Positions 24,920-33,619 are shown, counted from the first letter of the stretch. The stretch is 64,000 nucleotides of DNA from Amycolatopsis mediterranei (GCF_026017845.1 NZ_CP100416.1:4435615-4499614), one strand, 5' to 3'. Translations and numbers: made by a program. Notes: generated from the letters alone by a model not told the origin.

Positions 24920-25930
24920 TCAGTACGGGTTGCCCGGCACGTTGAGGTGCGTCTGGTACAGGCCGAACCCGCCGCCGAAGGAACCGGACGTGAGGTACAG
25001 CGTCTGCCCGTCCGGGCCGCCGAACGCCGCGTTCGTGGTGTTGCGCCCGGCGGAGATGGTGCCGAGCTGGGTGCCTGCCGGGGAGAAGACATGGACCAGT
25101 CCTTCGTCGGAGGAGGCCCAGTACAGGTTGCCCGCGCAGTCGACGGTGGCGCCGTCGGGGGTCCGCATGCTCGCGAACGTCGTGCGGTTGCCGGTGCTGC
25201 CGTCGGGGAAGACGGTGTACTTCATGATCACGTTCGCGCCGGTGGCCCCCACGTAGAGCGTTTTTCCGTCCGGGGACAGGACGACGCCGTTCGGCTGCCG
25301 CAGGGTGTCGTCGACGAGGCTGACCACGCCGTCGCGGACGCGGAAGACGCTGGTCCGGCCGCCTTGCTCGTCGGCGCGGTTGCCGCGCTGGTAGTTCGGG
25401 TCGGAGAAGTAGGTGGTGCCGTCCTGGCCGGTGGTCAGGTCGTTCGGCGAGTTGAACGCGTGGCCGAGGTAGTTCGCCGCGACGGTCGTCCGGCTGCGGT
25501 CGGCCAGGCGGTAGGCGGAAACGGTGCGGTTGTCGTGGGTGGCGGCGAGCACCTGCGTGCCGTCGGCGCTGATCGCCAGTCCGTTGCTGCCGGAGTCGGC
25601 GATGAACGTCTCGAAGGTGGCCGGCGGCGTGTACCGGAGCACCGCCGACGGCTGCACGCCCTGGGGGCCGGTGGGGTTCTGCAGGTTCGACAGCAGCAGG
25701 GTGCCCGTCCGCCGGTCCCAGGTGGGCCCTTCGAGGAAGGTGAACCCGCCGCGGACGAGCTGGGCCGCCACCGCCTGGCTCGGCAACGGCGGACCGTAGG
25801 TCGCGCCCGGGGTGCACGGTGCTGCCGTGGTGGTGCCCGACGCCGCGGGCGCCACCACGCCCGCGATGCCGAGCGCCGCCGCCGTCACCGTCCACAGGCG
25901 ACGGTGGCGGGGTGTCCTGCGGTGCGCCAT
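24920..25930 (-). CDS. Secreted SMP-30/gluconolactonase-like protein
   Basis: A 336-residue protein with a signal peptide (basic M-A-H-R-R-T-P-R-H-R-R, hydrophobic core to ~residue 35) and a six-bladed beta-propeller of the SMP-30/LRE family. Metal-ligand features typical of lactonases are visible: the blade-1 Glu in F-L-E-G-P-T-W, N-S-P-N-D-L near the middle, and the late L-R-Q-P-N-G-V. It could hydrolyse aldonolactones, which would pair with the neighbouring secreted sugar dehydrogenase that makes such lactones. ATG 25930 is followed directly by the signal peptide. The 62-bp gap to the upstream gene suggests one transcript. Confidence 0.82.
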   Translation of the reverse strand: MAHRRTPRHRRLWTVTAAALGIAGVVAPAASGTTTAAPCTPGATYGPPLPSQAVAAQLVRGGFTFLEGPTWDRRTGTLLLSNLQNPTGPQGVQPSAVLRYTPPATFETFIADSGSNGLAISADGTQVLAATHDNRTVSAYRLADRSRTTVAANYLGHAFNSPNDLTTGQDGTTYFSDPNYQRGNRADEQGGRTSVFRVRDGVVSLVDDTLRQPNGVVLSPDGKTLYVGATGANVIMKYTVFPDGSTGNRTTFASMRTPDGATVDCAGNLYWASSDEGLVHVFSPAGTQLGTISAGRNTTNAAFGGPDGQTLYLTSGSFGGGFGLYQTHLNVPGNPY

Positions 25931-25992
25931 GACGACTCTCCTTCCGTGACGGGAACGGCCGCGGGCCGGTGGTCCCGGCCCGCGGCCGGGGT

Positions 25993-27768
25993 TCACCGTC
26001 CGAGCTCGACCTTGAGGATGCTTTCGTTGCTGTTGTTCGGGATGCTGTCCTTGTCGCCGTAGTTGCTGGTGGTCAGCCACAAGCCGCCGTCGGCGGACGG
26101 TTCCACCGTGCGCAGCCGCCCGTACGTGCCGTTGAGGTACTGCTGGACGTCGGTCAGGCTGTCACCGGAGATTTCGGCCCGGTACAGCCGGGTTCCGCGC
26201 TCGCAGGCGATGTAGAGGCCGGTGCGGACCACGGCGATGCCGCTGCACGAACCCTCGGCGACGGGGTAGGTGTGCTTGGGCGCGATGAAGCCGGGTTCGC
26301 TGCAGCTGCCCGTGGTGCCTTCGCAGCGGGGCCAGCCGTAGTTGCCGCCGCGGACGATCAGGTTGGTCTCGTCCATGACGGAGTTGCCGAACTCCTGTTC
26401 CCAGAGGTGGCCCTGGGCGTCGAAGGCCAGGCCCTGCGGGTTGCGGTGGCCGTAGCTCCACACCGGGGTGCCGAAGGGGTTGTCCGACGGGATGGAGCCG
26501 TCGGGGTTGATGCGCAGGACCTTGCCGGCGAGGACGGTGAGGTCCTGGGCCCAGTCGCCGTTCTGGCCGTCACCGGTCGAGATGTAGAGCTTGCCGTCGG
26601 GCCCGAAGCGCAGCCGGCCGCCGTTGTGGTATTTGTTGCGCGGAATGCCGGTGAGCAGCACCTGCGGGGTGCCGCTGAGCACGCCGCCGGTGTAGCGGAC
26701 GCGCACCACCCGGTTGTCGGTCGAGCTGGTGTGCATCACGTACAGCCACGGATCGGCCGCGAAGCCGGCGGCCACGGCGAGGCCGAGAACCCCGCCCTCG
26801 CCGTCGGTTCCGGCCACGTCCGGCGTCCGGCCGACGACGGTCTTCGTCCCGGTGGCGGGGTCGAGGCGGACGATTTCGAAGGTGTCGCGGCGGCTGTAGA
26901 GCACCTGCCCGTCGGGCAGGGTGGTCAACCCCCACGGCAGGTCGGTTTCGGTGGTGACCCGGGTGACCGAGCACAGCGCCGTGGCGCAGGAGGCGCCCGT
27001 GGTGACCGCGACCGCGGTGCTCGGGGCCGACCGGTTGGCCTGCGCGTCGCGCGCCCGCACCTGGTACTGGTAGCGGGTGTTGGCGGCCAGGCCGCTGTCG
27101 GTGAACGAAGTCGCGGTGGCGCCGCTGGTCGAGCCGGCCACGGTGCCGTCGCGGAGCACCTCGTAGCCCGTGACGCCGACGTTGTCGGTGGACGGCGACC
27201 AGCGCACGGTGACCGTGGTGCCCGACGCGGTCGCCGTCACGCCGGTGGGCGTGGTGGGCGGCTCGGTGTCGGCCTCGCACTGCGGAACGCTGAGGGGGAC
27301 CGTGGGGCTGGCCTGGGAGACGTTGCCCGCGGCGTCGCGGGCGTTGACGTACAGGCCCCAGGTGGCCCCCGGCACGACGGTCAGCTCGGCCGACAGCGCC
27401 GTGCCCGGCACCGACGTCATGAGCTGCCCGTCGTGGTAGACGTCGTAGAAGGCCACCCCGACGTCATCGGACGCCGCCGACCACGAGAACGTCACCCCGG
27501 TGCACGTCAGGTTCGCGGTGCGGGGATCGGCCGGCGCGGTCGGTGGCGTGGTGTCGGCGTCCAGCTTGACCAGCTGCCACCGCTGGTTGGCGCCGCCGGA
27601 GCCGGGCAGCGCCTTCCCGCTGTTGCGGTTGACCAGCACGTACGAGGCGCCGGTGTCCACGGTGGCGGCCGAGGCGGCCGGTGCCGGAAGCACGACACCC
27701 AGGCCCGACAGCACCACGGTGCACACCGCTCGGAGGACCGCGCGCTTCCTTCCCACGGTATCTCGCAT
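25993..27768 (-). CDS. Secreted PQQ-type sugar dehydrogenase with two Fn3 domains
   Basis: A 591-residue secreted protein. The signal peptide ends near residue 34. A short ricin-like stub carrying one Q-x-W repeat (N-Q-R-W-Q-L-V) spans residues ~40-68. Two fibronectin type III domains (~75-165 and ~168-255) precede a glucose/sorbosone dehydrogenase beta-propeller (~265-591). The propeller has the catalytic-type H-N-G-G-R-L-R-F-G-P-D-G motif, the G-H-R-N-P-Q-G-L motif, and W-E-x-E-F-G. Enzymes of this family oxidise soluble sugars to lactones with PQQ. Start 27768 has GAGAGGAA upstream. A CebR-type box lies just downstream of its predicted promoter, so cello-oligosaccharide control is likely. 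Confidence 0.88.
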   Translation of the reverse strand: MRDTVGRKRAVLRAVCTVVLSGLGVVLPAPAASAATVDTGASYVLVNRNSGKALPGSGGANQRWQLVKLDADTTPPTAPADPRTANLTCTGVTFSWSAASDDVGVAFYDVYHDGQLMTSVPGTALSAELTVVPGATWGLYVNARDAAGNVSQASPTVPLSVPQCEADTEPPTTPTGVTATASGTTVTVRWSPSTDNVGVTGYEVLRDGTVAGSTSGATATSFTDSGLAANTRYQYQVRARDAQANRSAPSTAVAVTTGASCATALCSVTRVTTETDLPWGLTTLPDGQVLYSRRDTFEIVRLDPATGTKTVVGRTPDVAGTDGEGGVLGLAVAAGFAADPWLYVMHTSSTDNRVVRVRYTGGVLSGTPQVLLTGIPRNKYHNGGRLRFGPDGKLYISTGDGQNGDWAQDLTVLAGKVLRINPDGSIPSDNPFGTPVWSYGHRNPQGLAFDAQGHLWEQEFGNSVMDETNLIVRGGNYGWPRCEGTTGSCSEPGFIAPKHTYPVAEGSCSGIAVVRTGLYIACERGTRLYRAEISGDSLTDVQQYLNGTYGRLRTVEPSADGGLWLTTSNYGDKDSIPNNSNESILKVELGR

Positions 27769-27799
27769 GGTGTTCCTCTCTCACGGAATGCGAGGGGAC

Positions 27800-27813
27800 T
27801 GGGAGCGCTCCCA
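27800..27813. promoter_or_regulatory. CebR-type operator before the sugar dehydrogenase
   Basis: TGGGAGCGCTCCCA is a perfect 14-bp palindrome identical to the known actinobacterial CebR consensus, the LacI-family cellobiose sensor. It lies 31 bp upstream of the start codon, immediately after the predicted -10. Confidence 0.82.
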
Positions 27814-27817
27814 ATGC

Positions 27818-27847
27818 ACGGTAGCGTAAACCATTTGCCGCGGACAA
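27818..27847 (-). promoter_or_regulatory. Predicted promoter of the sugar dehydrogenase
   Basis: On the minus strand, TTGTCC (27847-27842), an 18-bp spacer and TACCGT (27823-27818). The CebR-type box begins 4 bp later and would cover the start point. The gap further up to 28025 contains only a short Ig-like coding remnant. Confidence 0.5.
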
Positions 27848-28025
27848 GCTCGGTGAGCGGGTATCCAACCACGGTCACGGCAGCCGGCCGGCGGCTCGCT
27901 CCAGCCCGTGGCGGCAGCCGCCGGAAACCTGCCGCCACTGGTAGGTGTGCGGCGCCACGCCGCCGACGGCGGTGACCACCACGGGGGCAGTACCGCGGCG
28001 GGTCCGCGTTCCCCGGAAGCCGCGG

Positions 28026-29333
28026 TCAGCGGCCGAGGACGGCGCGCAGGGCGGGCTGCAGCCGGTCGCCGTGGGCGCGGACCAGGTCGTCGCACAGCTC
28101 GAAGATCCGCTCGACCGGCAGGGCCGCCGCCGTGGCCGGGTCGATCATCGCCGCGTGGCGGATGTGGTGCGGGTCGTCCTCGACGGCCGCGCGCACGACC
28201 AGGTCGTTGACGCTCAGGTACGTCCGGTTGAGCGCCGCGAGCTGTGGTGGCAGCGCGCCGATGCGGGTCGGCCGGATGCCGGTGCCGTCGGCCAGGCACG
28301 GCACCTCGACCACGCCGCCGGACGGCAGGTTCTCGATCAGGCCCCGGTTGACGACGTTGCCGTACACCGTTCGCGGGGTGCCGGTGACCAGGCTGTGGAC
28401 GATCTGCGGCGCGTATTCGCCCGTGCCCTCGACGGGCAGCGGTTCGCCGGCCGCGATCGCCTTCCGCGTCCGCTCGTACTCGGCTTCGTTCTCCGCGACG
28501 ATGCCGAGGTAGTCCCCGATCGGCAGGCGGAGGCGCTCGATCTCGGTGTCGTGCTTGAGGTACCAGGGCACGTACTCGGCGGAGTGCTCGCTGGTCTCCG
28601 TCGGGTAGTAACCGAGGCGCCGCAGCATGTCGAACCGGACGCGCCGCCGCAGCTGGCCGTCGGATTCGGCCAGCTCGCGCAGCCGCGGGTAGAGGTCGGC
28701 GCCCGCGTGCTCGAACCGCAGCACCCACGCCTGGTGGTTGACGCCGGCCGCGACGTAGGTGACCTCGTCGAACGGCACCCCAACGAGCTCGGCGAGCCCG
28801 TGCACGGTCCAGTACACCGAGTGGCACAGCCCGACGACCCGGGTCAGCCCGGTGGCCTCGCTCAGGTACTGGACGTTCATCGCCATCGGGTTCGTGTAGT
28901 TCAGCAGCCACGCGTCCGGGCAGACGTCGGCGATGTCCGCCCCGAGCGCCTTGAGGAAGGGGAACGTCCGCAGCGCGCGGAAGATCCCGCCGATGCCGAG
29001 GGTGTCGCCGATGGTCTGGTGCAGCCCGTAGCGCTCCGGGACCTCGAAGTCGATGCGCGTCGCCGCCGCCATTCCGATCTGGACGATGTCCACGACGAAG
29101 TCCGCGCCGGTCAACGCTTCCCGGCGGTCCGCGTGCGCGGTGAGCACCGGTTTGACACCCCGAACCTCGGCGATCCGCCGGGCCGCGGCCAGCGCGGTGG
29201 CCAGCCGCTCGGGGTCGATGTCGTGCAGGGCGACGTGCACGCCGTCCAGCTCCGGGTAGGCAAACAGGTCGGCGAGCAGGCCCTGGGTGAACACGACACT
29301 GCCCGCGCCGACGAAGGTGATCTTGGTGGTCAT
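28026..29333 (-). CDS. Glycoside hydrolase family 4 (MelA-like alpha-galactosidase)
   Basis: A 435-residue NAD+- and metal-dependent GH4 enzyme. The N terminus has the Rossmann start K-I-T-F-V-G-A-G-S-V-V-F. The N-Y-T-N-P-M segment near residue 150 and G-L-C-H-S-V near residue 171 hold the Mn2+ ligands. The C-H-S signature is typical of alpha-galactosidase/alpha-glucuronidase GH4 members, while phospho-glucosidases carry C-N-x-P, so an unphosphorylated alpha-linked sugar is expected. It is last in an operon after an ABC importer, consistent with intracellular hydrolysis of the imported oligosaccharide. The 36-bp gap before it contains a 10-bp palindrome, TTCGTACGAA. Confidence 0.88.
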   Translation of the reverse strand: MTTKITFVGAGSVVFTQGLLADLFAYPELDGVHVALHDIDPERLATALAAARRIAEVRGVKPVLTAHADRREALTGADFVVDIVQIGMAAATRIDFEVPERYGLHQTIGDTLGIGGIFRALRTFPFLKALGADIADVCPDAWLLNYTNPMAMNVQYLSEATGLTRVVGLCHSVYWTVHGLAELVGVPFDEVTYVAAGVNHQAWVLRFEHAGADLYPRLRELAESDGQLRRRVRFDMLRRLGYYPTETSEHSAEYVPWYLKHDTEIERLRLPIGDYLGIVAENEAEYERTRKAIAAGEPLPVEGTGEYAPQIVHSLVTGTPRTVYGNVVNRGLIENLPSGGVVEVPCLADGTGIRPTRIGALPPQLAALNRTYLSVNDLVVRAAVEDDPHHIRHAAMIDPATAAALPVERIFELCDDLVRAHGDRLQPALRAVLGR

Positions 29334-29369
29334 CGAAAAGTCCGATCCGATTCGTACGAAGTGGACGCC

Positions 29370-30251
29370 TCAGCCCTTGAGCCCGCTGGAGGTGACCGAC
29401 TGGATGAACGTCTTCTGCGCGCCGAGGAAGGCCAGCAGCACGGGCAGCACGGTGATGACGTTGCCCGCCATCACCGCGGCCCAGTTCGTGTGGTGCTGGC
29501 CTTGGAACGTCGTGAGCCCCAGCTGCAGCGTGTAGGTCGTGTCGTGGTTGACCGCGATCAGCGGCCAGGTCAGGTCGTTCCACGTGCTGAGGAACGTCAG
29601 CACGGCCACCGTGCTCAGCGCGGGCCGCGACAGCGGGAGCACGATGGTGAACAGCACGCGCAGCCGCGAGCAGCCGTCGATCCACGCCGCCTCTTCGAGC
29701 TCCCGGGGCAGCGACAGGAAGAACTGGCGCAGCAGGAACACCGCGAACGGCGTCACCAGCGACGGCACGATGAGCGCGCCGAGGGTGTCGATCAGGCCGA
29801 GCTTCTTCATCACGAGGAACGTCGGGATCATGGTGAGCTGGAACGGGATCGCCATCGTCGCGACCATCAGCGCGAGCAGCGCCCGCGAGCCGGTGAACCG
29901 CATCCGCGCGAACGCGTACCCGCCCAGCGTGCCGAAGAGCAGGTTCGACACGACGGTCACCGCCGAGACGATCAGCGAGTTCGTGAACCAGCGCAGGAAC
30001 AGCGCGTTCTCGAGGACATAGCGGTACCCGGCGAAGTCCACGTGGGACGGCCACAGCGCGGGCGGGAACCGGTTGATCTCGGCGTTGCTCATCACGGAGC
30101 TGAGCAGCAGCCACACCAAGGGCGCCGCGAACAGCAGCGCCAGTGGCACCAGCAGCAGGTGCCAGGGACTGAAGGGCAGCCGGGGCGGGCGCAGCACGGG
30201 CAGCGCGGCGCGGGTCGCGGGCACGTCGATTTCGGCGGGCTGTGTGGTCAT
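29370..30251 (-). CDS. Carbohydrate ABC transporter permease (second)
   Basis: A 293-residue, six-helix inner-membrane permease of the MalG/CUT1 type. The EAA loop, E-E-A-A-W-I-D-G-C near residue 193, contacts the ATPase. It starts with ATGA overlapping the stop of the other permease, so both subunits are made in equal amounts. No ATPase gene is present in the operon. In actinomycetes a shared MsiK-type ATPase encoded elsewhere usually serves such CUT1 systems. Confidence 0.93.
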   Translation of the reverse strand: MTTQPAEIDVPATRAALPVLRPPRLPFSPWHLLLVPLALLFAAPLVWLLLSSVMSNAEINRFPPALWPSHVDFAGYRYVLENALFLRWFTNSLIVSAVTVVSNLLFGTLGGYAFARMRFTGSRALLALMVATMAIPFQLTMIPTFLVMKKLGLIDTLGALIVPSLVTPFAVFLLRQFFLSLPRELEEAAWIDGCSRLRVLFTIVLPLSRPALSTVAVLTFLSTWNDLTWPLIAVNHDTTYTLQLGLTTFQGQHHTNWAAVMAGNVITVLPVLLAFLGAQKTFIQSVTSSGLKG

Positions 30252-31222
30252 CGGAGCGCCTTCCCGGGCCGGCGCAGCAGGCGGACGGCGACCACGACGA
30301 CCAGCAGGGCCAGCGCGAGCACGTAGGCCGACGCCGCGCCGTAGCCGGCGGTGAAGTTCTTGAACGCCTGCTCCCAGACGAAGTAGACGACGACCGTCGT
30401 CGAGCCGAGCGGACCGCCCTTGGTCGTCACGTAGACCAGGTCGAACACCTGCAGCGACGTGATCAGCTGCCACAGCACGAGGAACGCCGTCACCGGGGTG
30501 ACCGCGGGCAGCGTCACGTGCCGGAGCACGCGCCACGTTCCGGCGCCGTCCAGCCGCGCGGCCTCGACCAGCGACGGCGGGACGTCCTGCAGCGCGGCCA
30601 GGTACACCACGACGCAGAAGCCGGTGCCGCTCCACAGCGTGATGCCGACCAGCACCAGCAGCGCCTGCGCCGGGTCGGTCAGGAAGCCCTGCGGCGAGAT
30701 CCCGAGGTGGTGCAGCAGCGAGTTGGCCGCCCCGAACTGCGGGTCGAGGATGAAGGAGAACAGCACGCCCTGCGCGGTCGCCGACAGCACGAACGGGACG
30801 AACACGAGCGTCCGGTAGACGCCGACCAGGCGGATGCGCCGGTTCAGCGCCTGCGCCAGCAGGAACCCGAACAGGATGCTGAGCGGGACGTAGAGCACCG
30901 TGTACAGCACGGTGTTTTCCACGGCCTGGCCGAAGTGCGGGTCCTGGGCGAGCGCGGCGTAGTTGTCCAGGCCGACCCAGCGGCTCGGCGTCACCAGGTC
31001 GTCGACCTGGAAGGACAGCACCAGCGACCAGAGCACGGGCACCACGCCGAGGCCGAGGATGATGAGCACGGCGGGGGAGACGTAGGCCCACGCGGCCGCG
31101 GTCTCGCGCCGCCGGCGTCGGCTCGGTGTGACTGAGCTTTTCGGGGGGTCCGGGTGGCGGAGCCCCCGGCCCGAGGCGGAGCCTCGGCTTGGCACGGTGA
31201 TGGGCCTCGGCAGTCCGGGCAT
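30248..31222 (-). CDS. Carbohydrate ABC transporter permease (first)
   Basis: A 324-residue MalF-type CUT1 permease. A basic cytoplasmic N terminus of ~38 residues precedes six helices, and the EAA loop reads V-E-A-A-R-L-D-G-A near residue 219. The N terminus is longer than usual. ATG 31222 has GGGAG upstream and lies 9 bp after the binding-protein gene, but a later start cannot be excluded. It forms the heterodimeric channel with the next gene. Confidence 0.92.
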   Translation of the reverse strand: MPGLPRPITVPSRGSASGRGLRHPDPPKSSVTPSRRRRRETAAAWAYVSPAVLIILGLGVVPVLWSLVLSFQVDDLVTPSRWVGLDNYAALAQDPHFGQAVENTVLYTVLYVPLSILFGFLLAQALNRRIRLVGVYRTLVFVPFVLSATAQGVLFSFILDPQFGAANSLLHHLGISPQGFLTDPAQALLVLVGITLWSGTGFCVVVYLAALQDVPPSLVEAARLDGAGTWRVLRHVTLPAVTPVTAFLVLWQLITSLQVFDLVYVTTKGGPLGSTTVVVYFVWEQAFKNFTAGYGAASAYVLALALLVVVVAVRLLRRPGKALR

Positions 31223-31231
31223 GGCGGCTCC

Positions 31232-32497
31232 CTATCGCGGAATGATCAGGGCGGCGTTCGCGGCCGCGGCGCAGTCGCGCATGGCGTCGGCCGGCGTCGC
31301 CCGGCCGAGCAGCACGGCCACGATCGCGGTGCCGAGCGCCGCCGACACCTGGGGGTAGGCCGGGTGCACGGGCCGGACGCGGGCGTTCTCCAGCGCGTCG
31401 ACGAAGACGGGCAGGCCCGGGGTCTCCGCGGTTTTCTCCTGCCACGCGGGCAGTTGCTGCGTCCCGCGGCTCAGCGGGAGGCTGCCCGCGCCGTCGTCCC
31501 AGCGGACGTCCTGGGCCGGGTCCGCCAGCCAGGACAGGAAGGTGCGCGCCGCCGCCACGCGTTCTTCGCCGTTGTCGAACAGCGTCCAGGTGTCCGGGCC
31601 GGAGATGGTGACCGGACGGCCGCTGAAGGTCGGCAACGGCACGACCGCGTAGTCGATCCCGGCGTCGGCGATGTCGGGCAGCTGCCACGGCCCGGTCGGG
31701 ACCATGCCGATGTGACCGGCTTCGAACGCCTGGTACATCTGCTCGCTGCCGGTCTTCGGGTCGAGGTAGACCGCGTGCGCCGCGGCGAGGTCGCGGAGGA
31801 CTTCGAGGGCGCGGACGCCCTGGTCGGCGAAGCCGATGCCGCGCCCGCCGGCGCCGATGACGTCGCCGCCGAGGTCCCACACCATCGGCCACAGCCGCCA
31901 CACGGTGTCCTCGTCGCCGGTGGCCGGCCAGGCGGTGCCGAAGGTGCCGCTGCCCGCGTCGGTGAGTTTCCGCGCGGTGGCGACGAAGTCGGCCCACGTC
32001 CAGCCCGCGGCGGGCACCGGGATCCCGGCGCCGGCGAACAGCGCCTTGTTGCACACCACGGCCAGCGAGTCGAGCAGCGCCGGGACCGCGCGGACGCGGC
32101 CGTTGACGGTGACCGCTTCCCGGGCCGGGGCCCAGAAGCCGGGGCCGGCGTCGACGAGGTCGGTGACGTCGACGACGCTGGGGCTGCGGGCCACGCTCGC
32201 GAGGTCCGAGCCGAAGACGTAGGCGATGTCCGGGAACGAGCCCGACGCGAGCGCCGCGGTGATCTTCTGGAGCATCGCGTCGGCGAGGACGCCACCGCCC
32301 AGGTCGATCCGGATCCCGGGGTGGGTCCGGTGGAAGTCCGCGACGAGCGCGTCGAGCACCTTCTTGCCGGTGTCGGTCTGGCCGTGCCAGATCTCGACCG
32401 TGACCGGGCCGCCGGTGGCCTTCGCCGGGCCGCACCCGGCGAGGGCGGCACCGAGGGCCAGACCACCGGCGCCGCGCAGGAATCCGCGGCGGTCCAT
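31232..32497 (-). CDS. Sugar ABC transporter substrate-binding lipoprotein
   Basis: A 421-residue CUT1 solute-binding protein. The N terminus M-D-R-R-G-F-L-R-G is a twin-arginine-type signal followed by the lipobox L-A-G-C near residue 23, so the protein is likely Tat-exported and lipid-anchored. The mature part has the usual two-lobed binding-protein pattern (V-E-I-W-H-G at the start, G-P-W-Q-L-P near residue 240). It is first gene of an operon with two permeases and a GH4 enzyme. The ATG at 32497 is chosen for the signal peptide, although its ribosome binding site is weak and the predicted leader is ~170 nt. Confidence 0.92.
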   Translation of the reverse strand: MDRRGFLRGAGGLALGAALAGCGPAKATGGPVTVEIWHGQTDTGKKVLDALVADFHRTHPGIRIDLGGGVLADAMLQKITAALASGSFPDIAYVFGSDLASVARSPSVVDVTDLVDAGPGFWAPAREAVTVNGRVRAVPALLDSLAVVCNKALFAGAGIPVPAAGWTWADFVATARKLTDAGSGTFGTAWPATGDEDTVWRLWPMVWDLGGDVIGAGGRGIGFADQGVRALEVLRDLAAAHAVYLDPKTGSEQMYQAFEAGHIGMVPTGPWQLPDIADAGIDYAVVPLPTFSGRPVTISGPDTWTLFDNGEERVAAARTFLSWLADPAQDVRWDDGAGSLPLSRGTQQLPAWQEKTAETPGLPVFVDALENARVRPVHPAYPQVSAALGTAIVAVLLGRATPADAMRDCAAAANAALIIPR

Positions 32498-32672
32498 CAG
32501 CGGGTCTTGCCGGGGAACGGGAATGACATCATCGTTGCTCCGGATGATGGTGGGCACGACCCCGCCTCGGACCACCAGCGGGTCCTGGCGACTCAGTCCG
32601 GGCTCGCGGTGAGAACCGACATACCGGCTGGGCATACCTCTGACGTCGGGTGTTCGGTTCGACGTGGACAGC

Positions 32673-32701
32673 AGTAAAGCGAGCGTGCTCGGACGTGTCA
32701 A
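32673..32701 (-). promoter_or_regulatory. Predicted promoter of the ABC/GH4 operon
   Basis: On the minus strand, TTGACA (32701-32696), a 17-bp spacer and TTTACT (32678-32673): a near-consensus housekeeping promoter. Downstream, near 32600-32652, a CATACC direct repeat inside a CCGAC/GTCGG inverted repeat is a possible operator. A CATCATC/GATGATG inverted repeat lies at 32527-32549. Confidence 0.6.
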
Positions 32702-32711
32702 GGTGCGCGCG

Positions 32712-33527
32712 TCAGCAGGTCTTGCGGACGTATCCGCTCGTTCCCTGGGGCACCACGTACAGGTCACGCCGGACGATGCTGATCTTGCTCTTCCAGTCCG
32801 GGCAGGCCTTGCTCATGCCCGAGGCGGTGTACTCGACGTCGACCACCCGGTTGTTGAACGGGCCCGCGTAGTCGGCGCACTCCTCGTATTCCCCGCATTC
32901 TTCGGTGACGGCGAAGTCGAGGCCGTTGGCGACCCGGTTGCCGGCCAGTTCCGGGGTGTTCTTCTGGGCGATGGCGAGGTTCTTGCTGTGGGCGTGGGCG
33001 GACAGGAGCTTGATGTACTCCTGCGCGTGCGTGGTGGTGAGCAGGTTCTTGGACCGGCTGTAGCTGTCGTAGTTGTCCGGCTCGATCGCCTGGTACCCCT
33101 TCGAGGCGCACGTGTCGATCCAGCCGTCGACCTTGGCCGCGACCCGGGTGCGCTTGTCGGACGTGCGCAGGTCGAGCAGGGTCTCCTTCCAGTCCGGGTC
33201 GACGACCTTGTTGCCGTTCGAATCGCGCAGCAGCAAGTCGCTCGGCCAGTCGCCGTCCGCGCCTTCCTGCGCCTGGAAAGCGTTGAGGTAGCAGATGTTG
33301 TACTTGCCGCTCGCCGGGGCCGCGGAGACGTCGCGGCTGACGATCTGCACCCCCGACGGCGGGGTGTAGGCGCCGCCGATCTGGTAGTCGAACCCGGCGG
33401 CCTGCGGGGGCAGGGTGACCGCGGCCGAGGCCGGGGCGGCGGCCGCGGCGAGCAGGCCGGCGGCCAGCGCGCCCACCGCCGTGAAAGAAGCGAATCGGTT
33501 GCCGTGGACGGGGAGAGAACGCTTCAT
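32712..33527 (-). CDS. Secreted GH114 endo-alpha-1,4-polygalactosaminidase
   Basis: A 271-residue secreted protein. The signal peptide ends near A-S-A-A at residue 31. The mature domain fits the GH114/TM1410-like barrel: Q-I-V-S-R-D-V-S near residue 60, I-C-Y-L-N-A-F-Q-A, the I-E-P-D-N-Y-D segment near residue 145, and A-V-T-E-E-C near residue 200, the last two carrying the acidic residues expected at the active site. GH114 enzymes cut alpha-1,4-linked galactosamine polymers such as fungal galactosaminogalactan. A DeoR-type operator adjoins its promoter, tying it to the aminosugar operon on the other side of the regulator. Confidence 0.87.
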   Translation of the reverse strand: MKRSLPVHGNRFASFTAVGALAAGLLAAAAAPASAAVTLPPQAAGFDYQIGGAYTPPSGVQIVSRDVSAAPASGKYNICYLNAFQAQEGADGDWPSDLLLRDSNGNKVVDPDWKETLLDLRTSDKRTRVAAKVDGWIDTCASKGYQAIEPDNYDSYSRSKNLLTTTHAQEYIKLLSAHAHSKNLAIAQKNTPELAGNRVANGLDFAVTEECGEYEECADYAGPFNNRVVDVEYTASGMSKACPDWKSKISIVRRDLYVVPQGTSGYVRKTC

Positions 33528-33563
33528 CCGGACTCCATCATCGTCGGGGCTGTTGTCCGGCGA

Positions 33564-33592
33564 AAGGTAGGCAGGACGATCACCGCGGTCAA
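33564..33592 (-). promoter_or_regulatory. Predicted promoter of the GH114 gene
   Basis: On the minus strand, TTGACC (33592-33587), a 17-bp spacer and TACCTT (33569-33564). The 25-bp DeoR-type operator ends 2 bp upstream of the -35 box. Confidence 0.55.
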
Positions 33593-33594
33593 CC

Positions 33595-33619
33595 AAACGC
33601 GCATTCGCGATGAGCGTTT
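33595..33619. promoter_or_regulatory. DeoR-type operator 1 (GH114 promoter)
   Basis: Arms AAACGCGCAT and ATGAGCGTTT separated by 5 bp. The arms are exactly those of operator 2 read on the other strand. It overlaps the last base of the regulator gene and sits against the GH114 -35 box. Confidence 0.78.

Noticed and set aside
27814..28025. Short leftward coding-like stretch with an Ig-like pattern ending in H-T-Y-Q-W-R-Q
   Set aside because: Under 50 residues, no start codon and no upstream continuation. At most a remnant of a secreted protein, too weak to call.
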